Shown here one piece after another: positions 57,276 to 64,000 of a stretch of 64,000 bases of DNA (position 1 is the first letter of the stretch; each line of letters begins with the position of its first letter). The stretch is from assembly GCF_964028515.1 (NCBI RefSeq), contig NZ_OZ034788.1, positions 620,001-684,000 of the forward strand. The letters are read 5' to 3'. The translations under genes were made by a program, and so were the position numbers. This DNA is from Wolbachia endosymbiont (group B) of Hofmannophila pseudospretella. Lineage in GTDB: Bacteria > Pseudomonadota > Alphaproteobacteria > Rickettsiales > Anaplasmataceae. Below the pieces are notes generated by a model that worked only from the letters and a program-made list of their open reading frames with translations, was not told where the DNA came from and made no database searches.

Positions 57276-57401
57276 ATGATCCCTTGTTATAGTCGTAAAG
57301 AAATGTCTTCCATTGCTAAGCTGGTATCATCCCAGTGCATGACACTGGGATCCAGTGTCATGCACTGGAATGACACCATTATTGGAATAAATCAAAAATG
57401 A
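57276..57401 (+). pseudogene. purB: Duplicated 5' end of purB carrying a palindromic element
   Basis: ATG 57276 begins MIPCYSRKEMSSIAK, a near copy of the true purB start MIPRYSRKEISSIWE at 57398; the DNA matches at about 80 per cent over 45-50 bp. After 15 codons the frame runs into the palindrome at 57323-57377, translates it, and ends at a TGA that overlaps the real purB ATG. It looks like an insertion in the purB start that left a copy on each side. Confidence 0.7.
57323..57377. repeat. Perfect 17-bp-arm palindromic element before purB
   Basis: CCAGTGCATGACACTGG (57332-57348), GAT, CCAGTGTCATGCACTGG (57352-57368): exact inverted arms, extended by 7 of 9 further pairs on the outside (GGTATCATC against AATGACACC). 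Each arm is itself partly palindromic, so it could fold as a cruciform or as two small hairpins. It might also act as a terminator for the ribosomal operon. Confidence 0.85.
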
Positions 57402-58699
57402 TCCCACGCTATAGCCGCAAAGAAATCTCTTCTATTTGGGAAGAAAAAAATAAGTTCAACATATGGCTCAAAATAGAAAAATTAGCATGTGAAGCTCAAG
57501 CAAAATTAAAAGTTATTCCAAGTGATGTTGCTGAAAAGCTCTCTGGTGCTATTGAATTTGATATTGAGCGTATTAACGAAATTGAATCCATTGTAAAACA
57601 TGATGTTATAGCTTTTTTGACATATATTGCTGAAAAAGCGGGAGTTGATGTTCGTTATCTCCATTACGGAATGACAAGTTCTGACGTTTTAGATACATGC
57701 CTTGCGGTTCAGTTAAAGGAATCATGTGATATTTTGCTCGAAAATTTAAAAAATATACTTGCAGCACTGAAAAAAAAGGCTGAGGACTATAAAAATATTG
57801 TTTGTGTTGGGCGCAGTCATGGAATGCATGCAGAATCAACAACTCTTGGATTAAAATTTGCTAGATTTTATGCTGAATTTAAACGCAATTATCAGAGATT
57901 AATTAGCGCGAAAACAGAGATCTCGATTTGTAAAATATCAGGTGCAGTAGGTAATTTTTCAAATGTTGATCCGTTTGTTGAAGAGTATGTAGCGAAAGAA
58001 ATGGGACTTATACCTGAAACCATATCGTCTCAAGTCATTCCTCGTGATAGACACGCAATATTCTTTTCAGTTTTAGGAGTGATTGCAAGTTCAATAGAGA
58101 ATATTGCCGTTGAAATACGTCACTTGCAAAGAACTGAAGTTGGAGAAATTTCTGAGTATTTTTCCACTGGTCAGAAGGGAAGTTCTGCTATGCCGCATAA
58201 GTGTAATCCTATTTTAAGTGAGAATTTGACTGGGCTCTCACGCTTAATACGCAGCTATGTTTTTCCTGCATTAGAAAATGTTGCATTATGGCACGAACGA
58301 GATATATCGCACTCGTCTGTGGAAAGGTGCATTGCTCCTGATGCTTGTATAGCAATGGATTTTGCTTTAGTACGATTAACAGATTTGATAGATAAATTGG
58401 TGATCAATAAGGAAAATATTGAAAAGAACTTAAATTCTTCAAAAGGCTTGGTTTTTTCACAACGAGTATTACTCGAGTTGGTAAATAGTGGTTTGGCGAG
58501 GGAAGAGGCGTATAAAATTGTTCAGAGCAATGCAATGAAAGTGAAACAAAACAATAGTGATTTTCTGGCCGAACTGAAACAAGATAAATTCTTACTTGAA
58601 GTTATTAACTCTAAAAAACTTGAATCTTTGTTTGATTTGAAGTATTATACGAAACATATAGATCATATATATAGCAAGGTTTTTAATGAGGCTGAGTAG
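57398..58699 (+). CDS. purB: Adenylosuccinate lyase
   Basis: 433-aa fumarase/aspartase-superfamily enzyme acting twice in purine synthesis (SAICAR to AICAR, adenylosuccinate to AMP). Seen: MTSSDVLDT, GRSHGMHAESTTLGLKFA with the catalytic His, and the family signature GSSAMPHKCNP. Full length. Its last four codons and TAG stop lie inside the acceptor and first bases of the following tRNA gene. Confidence 0.96.
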   Translation: MIPRYSRKEISSIWEEKNKFNIWLKIEKLACEAQAKLKVIPSDVAEKLSGAIEFDIERINEIESIVKHDVIAFLTYIAEKAGVDVRYLHYGMTSSDVLDTCLAVQLKESCDILLENLKNILAALKKKAEDYKNIVCVGRSHGMHAESTTLGLKFARFYAEFKRNYQRLISAKTEISICKISGAVGNFSNVDPFVEEYVAKEMGLIPETISSQVIPRDRHAIFFSVLGVIASSIENIAVEIRHLQRTEVGEISEYFSTGQKGSSAMPHKCNPILSENLTGLSRLIRSYVFPALENVALWHERDISHSSVERCIAPDACIAMDFALVRLTDLIDKLVINKENIEKNLNSSKGLVFSQRVLLELVNSGLAREEAYKIVQSNAMKVKQNNSDFLAELKQDKFLLEVINSKKLESLFDLKYYTKHIDHIYSKVFNEAE

Positions 58700-58761
58700 C
58701 TCAGTGGTAGAGCAGGAGGATCATAATCTCTTGGTCGGGGGTTCAAATCCCTCCTCAGCCA
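58690..58761 (+). tRNA. tRNA with CAT anticodon, probably tRNA-Ile2 (lysidine-modified)
   Basis: Acceptor GGCTGAG / CTCAGCC, D arm GCTCAGTGGTAGAGC, anticodon loop ATCATAA, T arm GGGGG-TTCAAAT-CCCTC. CCA is not encoded. The anticodon-arm/variable pattern (GAGCAGG...CATAATC.CTTGGTCG) resembles tRNA-Ile(CAU), whose C34 is changed to lysidine by TilS, more than elongator tRNA-Met. Identity therefore needs a covariance model. It overlaps the purB stop by 10 bp. Confidence 0.88.
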
Positions 58762-58887
58762 CTCAAGCTAAGCTATGGTTTGGCGGTAGCAGCGCATTTG
58801 ACAAAATAACGTGATTCATTGTCAATTAACTGAAGTTTTTTTTCAGTTGTTCATATAGTATATGGAATAATGTATGTGAAGTGATAA

Positions 58888-58909
58888 AGATACAACATTT
58901 GTTGTATCT
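58888..58909. other. 9-bp hairpin downstream of the tRNA
   Basis: AGATACAAC (58888-58896), ATTT, GTTGTATCT (58901-58909): perfect stem. A second small stem AACTGAA/TTCAGTT with a T-rich loop lies at 58828-58848. Neither has a clear T-tail. They are the only features seen between the tRNA and the repeat at 58930. Confidence 0.4.
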
Positions 58910-58929
58910 ATTCAGGGGAATGGCTAATG

Positions 58930-59308
58930 GTATCCGTTCAAGAAAGTGGTAAGGTAGATGAGAAAAGACAACTAAATGAATTTCATCCGAGTAGCTGACA
59001 CTGGCATCTATATAAAGACAATCTCATGCACTCATTTAAAGTGAAGTTTTCTGGATCCCAGTGTCTAGGCACTGGGATGACAAGAAAAGAGTTGACTTGA
59101 ATGACACCGAATAGGCACTGGGACAGAGGCTACTTGAATAATATTTCACCATGTCATTCCAGCACTTGATGCTGGAATCCAGAAGTTTTTTGAGCACAAA
59201 AGTCATGCTAAATTTTTGTTGTTAAGAAAGGCTGGATAGCTACTTGCATGACACCATTTGTTACTGTGTTTTTGTCTATCTTATTTTGCTACCCTACTGA
59301 ACGAATAC
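58930..59308. repeat. MITE-like element with about 30-bp imperfect terminal inverted repeats
   Basis: Left end GTATCCGTTCAAGAAAGTGG (from 58930) and, on the other strand from 59308, GTATTCGTTCAGTAGGGTAG followed by CAAAATAAGATAGA. The interior holds two palindromic cores, CTGGATCCCAGTGTCTAGGC... (59051-59081) and TGTCATTCCAGCACTTGATG... (59153-59182), but no gene. Same family as 31922-32131 and 61982-63063. It ends 8 bp from the next gene's stop. Confidence 0.7.
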
Positions 59309-59315
59309 ACAAAAT

Positions 59316-60590
59316 CTAACTTTTTTCTATACAACCAGCCAGGTCAAGAAAGGTAAATCTATCTCTTGTTGCAAATGTAAGATTGACTACCTTGCAATAT
59401 TGCTCTTTGTTCCAATTAAGATGCTCCGGTAAGTACGGAATTGATAGATCTTCAAATACTTTCTGCAGGTGTTTTGCAGATAGTAAATTTTGCTTAATTA
59501 AACTAGAAATATTACTCCATTCTTTGCAAATAATCTCTTGAATTTTTTGCTGCATCATTTGCTTCTGCTTTAGAATTTTTATAAATTCGGTATTACTAAA
59601 GCACTGAGTTATATGTTTTACATCTAAAGTGATCGGTCTGGTAATCGGGTTTTGTATTGACAATATCTCCTCTTGCAAGTTAGCCATGGTAATCGTTGTC
59701 ACAGCAATTTTTTCCCCATGTAACGAGGAGGAATAATCCTGTGTTACCATCTCAATTGCATGAGCTATCATATGTTCTCCTTGACTTGCAGAGTAACTGC
59801 CTTTTGACATCACCATTCCGAGTCCTGAAATCAATAAGGCTTCCATAAGTAATAAAACTACTCTTTTATCTTTTTTAGCAAGTGCCAGGTGTTCTCTAAG
59901 CAAAATTTCCTCCAGATTGCGAACAAGTTTAAAGGGGAGTTCATTATATTCTGTGCCAAGTAATAGATGAGATAATAGCCAATCGGCTTGTACTGTTGAA
60001 CGGCAGATGAAATCTGCAAATCCACTTAATGTGAGACGTGGTGGTGCATTGGCAATTATATCGGTATCAATGTATATTGCCTTTGGAAGATGTGCTCCGA
60101 ACGATTTTTTATATCCATCAACTAATATTGAAGCGTTTGCAGAGCTATATCCATTCATGGAAGCGGCTGTTGGGAACGATATATAATCTTTTTTCTCGAG
60201 GTAGCTTGCATATTTGCAGATATCATTAACAGTGCCACTACCAAATGCAACCATTAAGTCACTATCTTTTGCTTTATTTCTAACTAGGTTTACAGCTTGG
60301 AGGGAAGCAGCGCTGTTCAGTCTATTTGGTGTCATCCAAGTAGCGTGACACTGCGATCCATCATAGATTCCAGTGTCACGCTCTGGAATGATAGGTGTGG
60401 CTGGAATAATTAAATGAGAAACTTTATTAAGTATGTTTTTGTTTAAAAGTTTTGCTGTATTTTCATCTGCAATCAGAAAAATGTCATTTCCGTATTGTCT
60501 ACATATTTCATAGATATTATCAGCAAGTACTGTTACTTCCCTAATAAGCACTTGTTCTGTGTGCTGTAATATTTGTTTTAAATATCGCAT
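59316..60590 (-). CDS. Glycerol-1-phosphate dehydrogenase-like protein (EgsA/AraM family) with in-frame palindromic insertion
   Basis: 424 aa NAD(P)-dependent dehydrogenase of the dehydroquinate synthase-like fold. Seen: AFGSGTVNDICKYASYL (dinucleotide loop), SFPTAASMNGYSSANASI, the metal-ligand regions GFADFICRSTVQADW and SASQGEHMIAHAIEM, and SSLHGEKIAVTT. AraM/EgsA makes sn-glycerol-1-phosphate from DHAP. Residues about 67-88 (PERDTGIYDGSQCHATWMTP) are encoded by a palindromic repeat inserted in frame (60331-60392) between the N-terminal strand and the Rossmann loop. Divergent from dapE with only 42 bp between starts. Confidence 0.85.
   Translation of the reverse strand: MRYLKQILQHTEQVLIREVTVLADNIYEICRQYGNDIFLIADENTAKLLNKNILNKVSHLIIPATPIIPERDTGIYDGSQCHATWMTPNRLNSAASLQAVNLVRNKAKDSDLMVAFGSGTVNDICKYASYLEKKDYISFPTAASMNGYSSANASILVDGYKKSFGAHLPKAIYIDTDIIANAPPRLTLSGFADFICRSTVQADWLLSHLLLGTEYNELPFKLVRNLEEILLREHLALAKKDKRVVLLLMEALLISGLGMVMSKGSYSASQGEHMIAHAIEMVTQDYSSSLHGEKIAVTTITMANLQEEILSIQNPITRPITLDVKHITQCFSNTEFIKILKQKQMMQQKIQEIICKEWSNISSLIKQNLLSAKHLQKVFEDLSIPYLPEHLNWNKEQYCKVVNLTFATRDRFTFLDLAGCIEKS
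60331..60392. repeat. Protein-coding palindromic element inside the EgsA-like gene
   Basis: AGCGTGACACTG (60342-60353) and CAGTGTCACGCT (60371-60382) are exact inverted arms; outside them GTCATCCAAG and CTGGAATGAT also nearly pair. The frame stays open through the element. Confidence 0.8.
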
Positions 60591-60632
60591 AGAATGTTTA
60601 CAATACGGTAATGTTAGTATTTCAAGATTGAT

Positions 60633-61829
60633 ATGAAGATTGACCCTGTAGAACTAACTAAGAAATTAATTTCTTTTAAAAGTATAACACCAAAAGACGA
60701 TGGAGCAATAGAGCATATAGCAGCCATTCTCAAGAAAAGTGGTTTTGAATGCGAGATTTTGGAGTTTGGTGATAAAGTTAAAAATCTTTATGCGAAATAT
60801 ATAAATGGAGTACCAAACTTGTGTTTTGCTGGACATGTTGATGTTGTACCACCAGGTGAGTTAAAAGATTGGATATCTGATCCATTTAAGCCAGAAGTTA
60901 GAGATGGAATGCTATATGGAAGAGGAGCAGCTGATATGAAAGGCGGAGTAGCTGCATTTATTTCTGCAATGGTAGATTTCGTTGCAGAGAAGTTTCGATT
61001 TAGTGGTTCAATCAGTGCACTGATTACCAGCGCTGAAGAAAGCACGGAAGAACATGGAACAAAGGCCGTTTTGGAATGGATGAAAAGCAAGCAAAAAAAG
61101 ATAGATTTTTGTATAGTTGGAGAACCAACGAGTAGTGAGAAATTAGGTGATACCATAAAAATAGGTAGAAGAGGTTCTGCAACATTTAAATTGATTTGCC
61201 ATGGTAAACAAGGGCACGTTGCCTACCCAGACCTAGCGGATAACCCAATATATAAAATGATATCGATATTAAGTAAGATAAAAGATACCACTTTTGATAC
61301 TGGTAATAAATATTTTCAGCCTTCACATTGCGAAATTACTACTATCGACGTTGGAAATAATACTAATAATCTAATACCTAGTTCAATAGCAGCAGGTTTC
61401 AATATTCGATATAACAATACACAAACACCGGACGTTTTATATAAGATGATTGATGCAATATGCGCCAATGTGACTAACGATTATAAACTTTCTATGCAGA
61501 GCAGCAGGGACGTTTTTCTCTCTACTCCTGATAGAAATACTGATATTATGCTTGATGCGATAAATAAAATTACTGGTATTGATGCTGTGCTGAGTACAAA
61601 TGGTGGCACATCTGATGCTGCGTTTATTAAGGATATTTGTCCAGTAATTGAATTTGGTACGATCAACAAAACCGCACATCAGGTAAATGAATGCGTATCA
61701 GTAGACGATATACATAAATTAACAGCTATATATAAGGAGTTTATAAAAAATTATTTTTACCCCACTAATAAAATATTAAACCAGATCAATGTAATTGGTA
61801 ATACGCCTGATGGTCCATTATTAGCTTGA
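60633..61829 (+). CDS. dapE: Succinyl-diaminopimelate desuccinylase
   Basis: 398-aa M20 metallohydrolase in lysine/meso-DAP synthesis. Seen: the zinc-ligand segments FAGHVDVVPPGE and GRGAADMKGGVAAF, catalytic Glu pair in TSAEESTEEHGT, GEPTSS, the dimer-domain RRGSATFKLICHGKQGHVAYP, TNGGTSDAAF and the late NKTAHQVNE with the last His ligand. All key residues present. DAP feeds the residual peptidoglycan (lipid II) route. Confidence 0.96.
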   Translation: MKIDPVELTKKLISFKSITPKDDGAIEHIAAILKKSGFECEILEFGDKVKNLYAKYINGVPNLCFAGHVDVVPPGELKDWISDPFKPEVRDGMLYGRGAADMKGGVAAFISAMVDFVAEKFRFSGSISALITSAEESTEEHGTKAVLEWMKSKQKKIDFCIVGEPTSSEKLGDTIKIGRRGSATFKLICHGKQGHVAYPDLADNPIYKMISILSKIKDTTFDTGNKYFQPSHCEITTIDVGNNTNNLIPSSIAAGFNIRYNNTQTPDVLYKMIDAICANVTNDYKLSMQSSRDVFLSTPDRNTDIMLDAINKITGIDAVLSTNGGTSDAAFIKDICPVIEFGTINKTAHQVNECVSVDDIHKLTAIYKEFIKNYFYPTNKILNQINVIGNTPDGPLLA

Positions 61830-62090
61830 GGTGCAGTTGGATAGAGAAGAAAACTTACTAGACACATTTTACCAACCCCTTATTATAATATTAAGGGTAT
61901 TTTTGACTCAAAACTTGTCTTTGATCTGTGCAAGCTCAATAACAAAAACTCAGTAAAAAGCTTATTAGCGAAAATTATATGGTATCTGTTCAGCAGAGTG
62001 GCAAAATAAGATAGACAAAAAAAGTATAAGAGCCTGTACGTGATCTCAAAAAAGGGATAGAATGAGAGGATAAAGTATATAAAGTAGGAT

Positions 62091-62423
62091 ATGCGAAGTT
62101 TATATCCAAGTGATATAAGTCGAGAAAAGTTTGAGATTATTGTAGCAGATCTGGAGTCTTGCAGGAAGAGGACAAAGCCAAGAACACTTGATTTATATCA
62201 TGTATTTTGTGGAGTGTTATACGTCTTAAAAAGTGGCTGCCAGTGGAGAATGTTACCAAAAGAGTTTCCAAAATGGCGGAATTGTTACGACTATTTTAAG
62301 AAGTGGAGTGAAAAAGCAGATGCAAATAAAGAAAGTGTTCTGGAGCTGGTATTAAAAAAAAATAGTTGGCGTGGTCCGACAAAACAATGGTCGGAAAGAA
62401 AAAACCAGCTTCTGCATAATTGA
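62091..62423 (+). CDS. IS5-family transposase, N-terminal frame (OrfA)
   Basis: 110 aa starting MRSLYPSDISREKFEII, with the DUF4096-like N-domain of IS5 transposases (GVLYVLKSGCQWRMLPKEFPKW, CYDYFKKWSEK). After VLELVLKK the natural continuation lies in the +1 frame at the A9 run 62354-62362; staying in this frame gives a short unrelated tail. Confidence 0.88.
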   Translation: MRSLYPSDISREKFEIIVADLESCRKRTKPRTLDLYHVFCGVLYVLKSGCQWRMLPKEFPKWRNCYDYFKKWSEKADANKESVLELVLKKNSWRGPTKQWSERKNQLLHN

Positions 62424-62883
62424 TGCACAAAGCGTAAAAAATGCAGATACTGCTGAAGAAAAAGGCTATGATGCAGGCAAAAAGGTTTCAGGAATAAAAC
62501 GCCATATTGCGGTAGATACACAAGGTTTACCCCACGCAATTTATATAACAACGGCAGAAATAACTGATCGTAGTAGCGCTGTGAGAATGGTTAAAAATGC
62601 TAAAGAAAACCTATCTGAAGTTAAAAATATACTAGTTGATGCTGGCTACACAGGAGAAAATTTTGCAACACAAATAAAAGCAACTATTGGCGCTACCGTT
62701 GAAGTAATAAAGCGAAACGAATTACACACCTTTGTCGTATTGCCGAAAAGATGGGTTGTTGAGAGATCTTTTGCTTGGTTGCAAAAATGTAGGCGATTGT
62801 GGAAAAATTGCGAGCGGAAACTCAACACTAGCCTGCAAATGGTCGTTCTTGCTTTCGCTGCTTTGCTTCTGAAAAGATTATGA
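62356..62883 (+). CDS. IS5-family transposase, catalytic frame (OrfB)
   Basis: Open from 62356, directly in the A9 run; an internal GTG at 62371 is the first usual start. Carries the DDE catalytic domain: CIIDAQSVKNAD (first Asp), ILVDAGYTGENF (second Asp) and RWVVERSFAWLQKCRRLWKN (Glu with the Y/R-x-x-x-E context). Fusion with OrfA by a +1 shift or transcriptional slippage restores a transposase of about 263 aa. No internal stop, so the copy may be active. Confidence 0.88.
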   Translation, partial: KKIVGVVRQNNGRKEKTSFCIIDAQSVKNADTAEEKGYDAGKKVSGIKRHIAVDTQGLPHAIYITTAEITDRSSAVRMVKNAKENLSEVKNILVDAGYTGENFATQIKATIGATVEVIKRNELHTFVVLPKRWVVERSFAWLQKCRRLWKNCERKLNTSLQMVVLAFAALLLKRL

Positions 62884-63219
62884 ACAGGCTCTAAGAGAGA
62901 AATCGGTGTCATGCAAGTAGCTGACATAGGTTCCTTTATAATGCCAGTGCTCAGACACTGATTTTTGATCGAAAATGTTGTCTTGTTTGTGATGAATTTT
63001 CCAGTGTCGCGCATTGATCATTTTTTTCTATAGTTGTCTTTTCTCGTCTACCTTATTTTGCTAACCGGCTCTACCTACCCAGATGCTTCTGAGAATTTCT
63101 TAAACATTTATAGCTCATACAAAACCCGGTCTGACTGTCATAAAGGCTTGCATGACCGCTTCAGCAAGATAACGTTCGCACTACTTCAAATTCTAATTTT
63201 CAACTTAAAGAGGTACATA

Positions 63220-63510
63220 ATGTCAAATAACTTCAATTTCAAAGAATTTTTTCACCATCATGAAGCAAATAGCACTTTAGATGATATACAAAGGTACTTC
63301 ATACTGTGGCAATCAGTGATATCACAGGCAACGATTGATGCAGCAAGTAACTGTAAAAAAACAGAAAGCTTGGTAGAGAAACGTAAAGCAACTTCCTGGC
63401 TGTCAGACTTTAGTCAAGATTTTGTTGAAACATGTATACTGGCTGACTGCGATCCGTTATACGTAAAAAATAAAATACAGCCAATTTTAAAAAAGATAAA
63501 GCCCTTTTAA
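63220..63510 (+). CDS. 96-aa hypothetical protein
   Basis: Starts at ATG 63220 after AAAGAGGT; the upstream extension to 63034 runs into the repeat and is rejected. Helical, soluble, begins MSNNFNFKEFFHHHEANSTL, with two Cys late in the sequence (ETCILADCDPLYVKNKI). Family not recognised. Its stop overlaps the end of the convergent gene at 63507 by 4 bp. Confidence 0.65.
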   Translation: MSNNFNFKEFFHHHEANSTLDDIQRYFILWQSVISQATIDAASNCKKTESLVEKRKATSWLSDFSQDFVETCILADCDPLYVKNKIQPILKKIKPF

Positions 63511-64000
63511 TGAGGTTTACCCCTCTCACCAAGAAAAATATCATTTAATCTTTTTTCTATAGCTTCATCTATATCTTGGATTAATAGCTGCTTTATCATA
63601 TTCACTTTCCGTTCTGCCTCTTGAAGATTATTGTTACCGTAACTGTTCTTATTACTATAACCATAACTACTGCCATTTGGTTTATTACTCATTTTTCTTC
63701 TTGTGCTGAGTATCTGAACTATCTTCTGCTTGAAAAAAGACTTCCAGCCTGTGCTAGGAAATAATTTATAGAGAAAATGTGGAGTAAGAAACGCTACTAA
63801 TATTCTAATAGAAACTCCATAACCCAAATCATCTCTATTTTCATAATACCATTTTAAATATTGATATAAATGGTAAAATGCATTTTTGAAAGAGCTAAAT
63901 TCTACAGCATACCAAAAGCCACTGGTGAGAAACATGAGCATAATGCTCGATGTATAAAGATACAGAGTGAAAAGAAATAGCTTAACAACTATATCTTTCA
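63507..64000 (-). CDS. Membrane protein, 5' end just outside the window
   Basis: Open to the right edge. The first visible codons read KDIVVKLFLFTLYLYTSSIM, and the bases TG at 63999-64000 would complete an ATG if base 64001 pairs as A, so perhaps one base is missing. Hydrophobic N-terminus and a second hydrophobic region near VSIRILVAFLTPHFLY, followed by a Ser/Asn/Gly/Tyr-rich linker (SYGYSNKNSYGNNN) and a charged helix. About 165 aa. Function unknown. A shorter start at 63941 is less likely. Confidence 0.65.
   Translation of the reverse strand, partial: KDIVVKLFLFTLYLYTSSIMLMFLTSGFWYAVEFSSFKNAFYHLYQYLKWYYENRDDLGYGVSIRILVAFLTPHFLYKLFPSTGWKSFFKQKIVQILSTRRKMSNKPNGSSYGYSNKNSYGNNNLQEAERKVNMIKQLLIQDIDEAIEKRLNDIFLGERGKPH

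Larger units (their letters stand above)
62030..62891 (+). mobile_element. IS5-family insertion sequence, 862 bp
   Basis: Imperfect terminal inverted repeats: GAGCCTGTACGTGATCT at the left, and GAGCCTGTTCATAATCT read inward from the right. The 3-bp TAA on both sides (62027-62029 and 62892-62894) is a target duplication of the TNA type known for IS1031-like IS5 elements. The transposase is carried by two overlapping frames joined at an A9 run. Confidence 0.9.
61982..63063. repeat. MITE-like copy interrupted by an IS5-family element
   Basis: Left end GTATCTGTTCAGCAGAGTGG at 61982; inverted, partly eroded right end around 63026-63063 (GCAAAATAAGGTAGACGAGA on the other strand, continuing AAAGACAACTA as at 58958). 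The IS at 62030-62891 sits inside. Without it the element would be about 220 bp. The flank 62893-63030 also carries a degraded palindromic core (GCCAGTGCTCAGACACTG, about 62943). No gene in 61830-62029. Confidence 0.6.

Noticed and set aside
57323..57377. Palindrome before purB as a simple rho-independent terminator
   Set aside because: No T-run follows either arm, and the same sequence family occurs inside genes and many other intergenic places, so it is primarily a repeat.
58690..58761. Call of the CAT-anticodon tRNA as initiator tRNA-fMet
   Set aside because: The 1-72 pair is a normal G-C pair and the anticodon stem lacks the three consecutive G-C pairs of initiators; an Ile2 or elongator identity fits better.
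63034..63219. N-terminal extension of the 96-aa gene at 63220
   Set aside because: The extension translates repeat DNA, while ATG 63220 has an AAAGAGGT ribosome site directly upstream.

Overview
The window is a piece of a Wolbachia chromosome (Alphaproteobacteria, Rickettsiales, Anaplasmataceae). This is supported by the AT-rich sequence, the split ATP synthase F0 operon with both b and b' subunits, a second VirB4 of a type IV secretion system (T4SS), four ankyrin-repeat genes, many palindromic repeats of the TGTCATTCCAGTGC / CACTGGGATCCA family (some inside reading frames), an IS5-family element and an isolated HK97/GTA-like portal gene. An arthropod strain is likelier than a filarial one because of the ankyrin and mobile DNA load, but the strain cannot be named from this sequence alone.

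Layout. 1-9.2 kb: the 5' part of gltX (reverse), a small Wolbachia-type membrane protein, pccA, then a probable six-gene reverse operon atpB-atpE-atpF'-atpF-glycosyltransferase-ctaA with a recognisable promoter, and a 95-aa hypothetical gene with a near-consensus promoter. 9.2-17.5 kb: pheT and ileS flank a 920-aa membrane/coiled-coil protein whose acidic N-terminus carries a textbook FFAT motif (the eukaryotic VAP-binding, ER-tethering signal) plus a second near copy. 17.6-24.7 kb: a 77-aa gene with its own terminator, a frameshifted miaB, a 640-bp relic region, recJ, nuoD, a cytochrome b561 and a nitronate monooxygenase-like enzyme. 24.8-31.9 kb: a T4SS satellite locus, with a serine-rich membrane protein split by a 1-base change in an A7 run, a VirB2-like small membrane protein, VirB4-2 with a K-to-R Walker A, and a 938-aa secreted Cys- and Gly-rich protein overlapping it.

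32-44.4 kb: an ankyrin gene whose C-terminus is supplied by a mobile repeat, an epimerase/hydrolase pair, the mnmG-pepP operon (both genes carry in-frame palindromic-element insertions), tRNA-His, murJ and an AsmA-like gene. 44.4-52.1 kb is accessory: three ankyrin genes, an orphan portal gene, and a 532-aa membrane protein with kinase-like motifs, interspersed with lipB and an LD-carboxypeptidase gene. 52.3-61.8 kb: dnaE, the rpsF-rpsR-rplI operon (S6 carries a large helical insertion), purB preceded by a duplicated purB start around a perfect palindrome, tRNA-Ile(CAU) overlapping the purB stop, a glycerol-1-phosphate dehydrogenase-like gene with another in-frame palindrome, and dapE. 61.9-64 kb: an 862-bp IS5-family element with a 3-bp TAA duplication, nested in a copy of an inverted-repeat MITE-like element, then two small hypothetical genes.

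Functionally, housekeeping translation, energy and lipid II genes are mixed with host-interaction candidates: the FFAT protein, the T4SS satellite locus, ankyrin proteins and the kinase-like protein. The best candidate for an undescribed system is the FFAT-bearing protein at 11562-14324, which looks like a way to tether the Wolbachia vacuole to host ER. The most widespread structural theme is short palindromic DNA being domesticated inside, or at the ends of, genes. All calls come from reading the sequence and recognising families. No database search was run.
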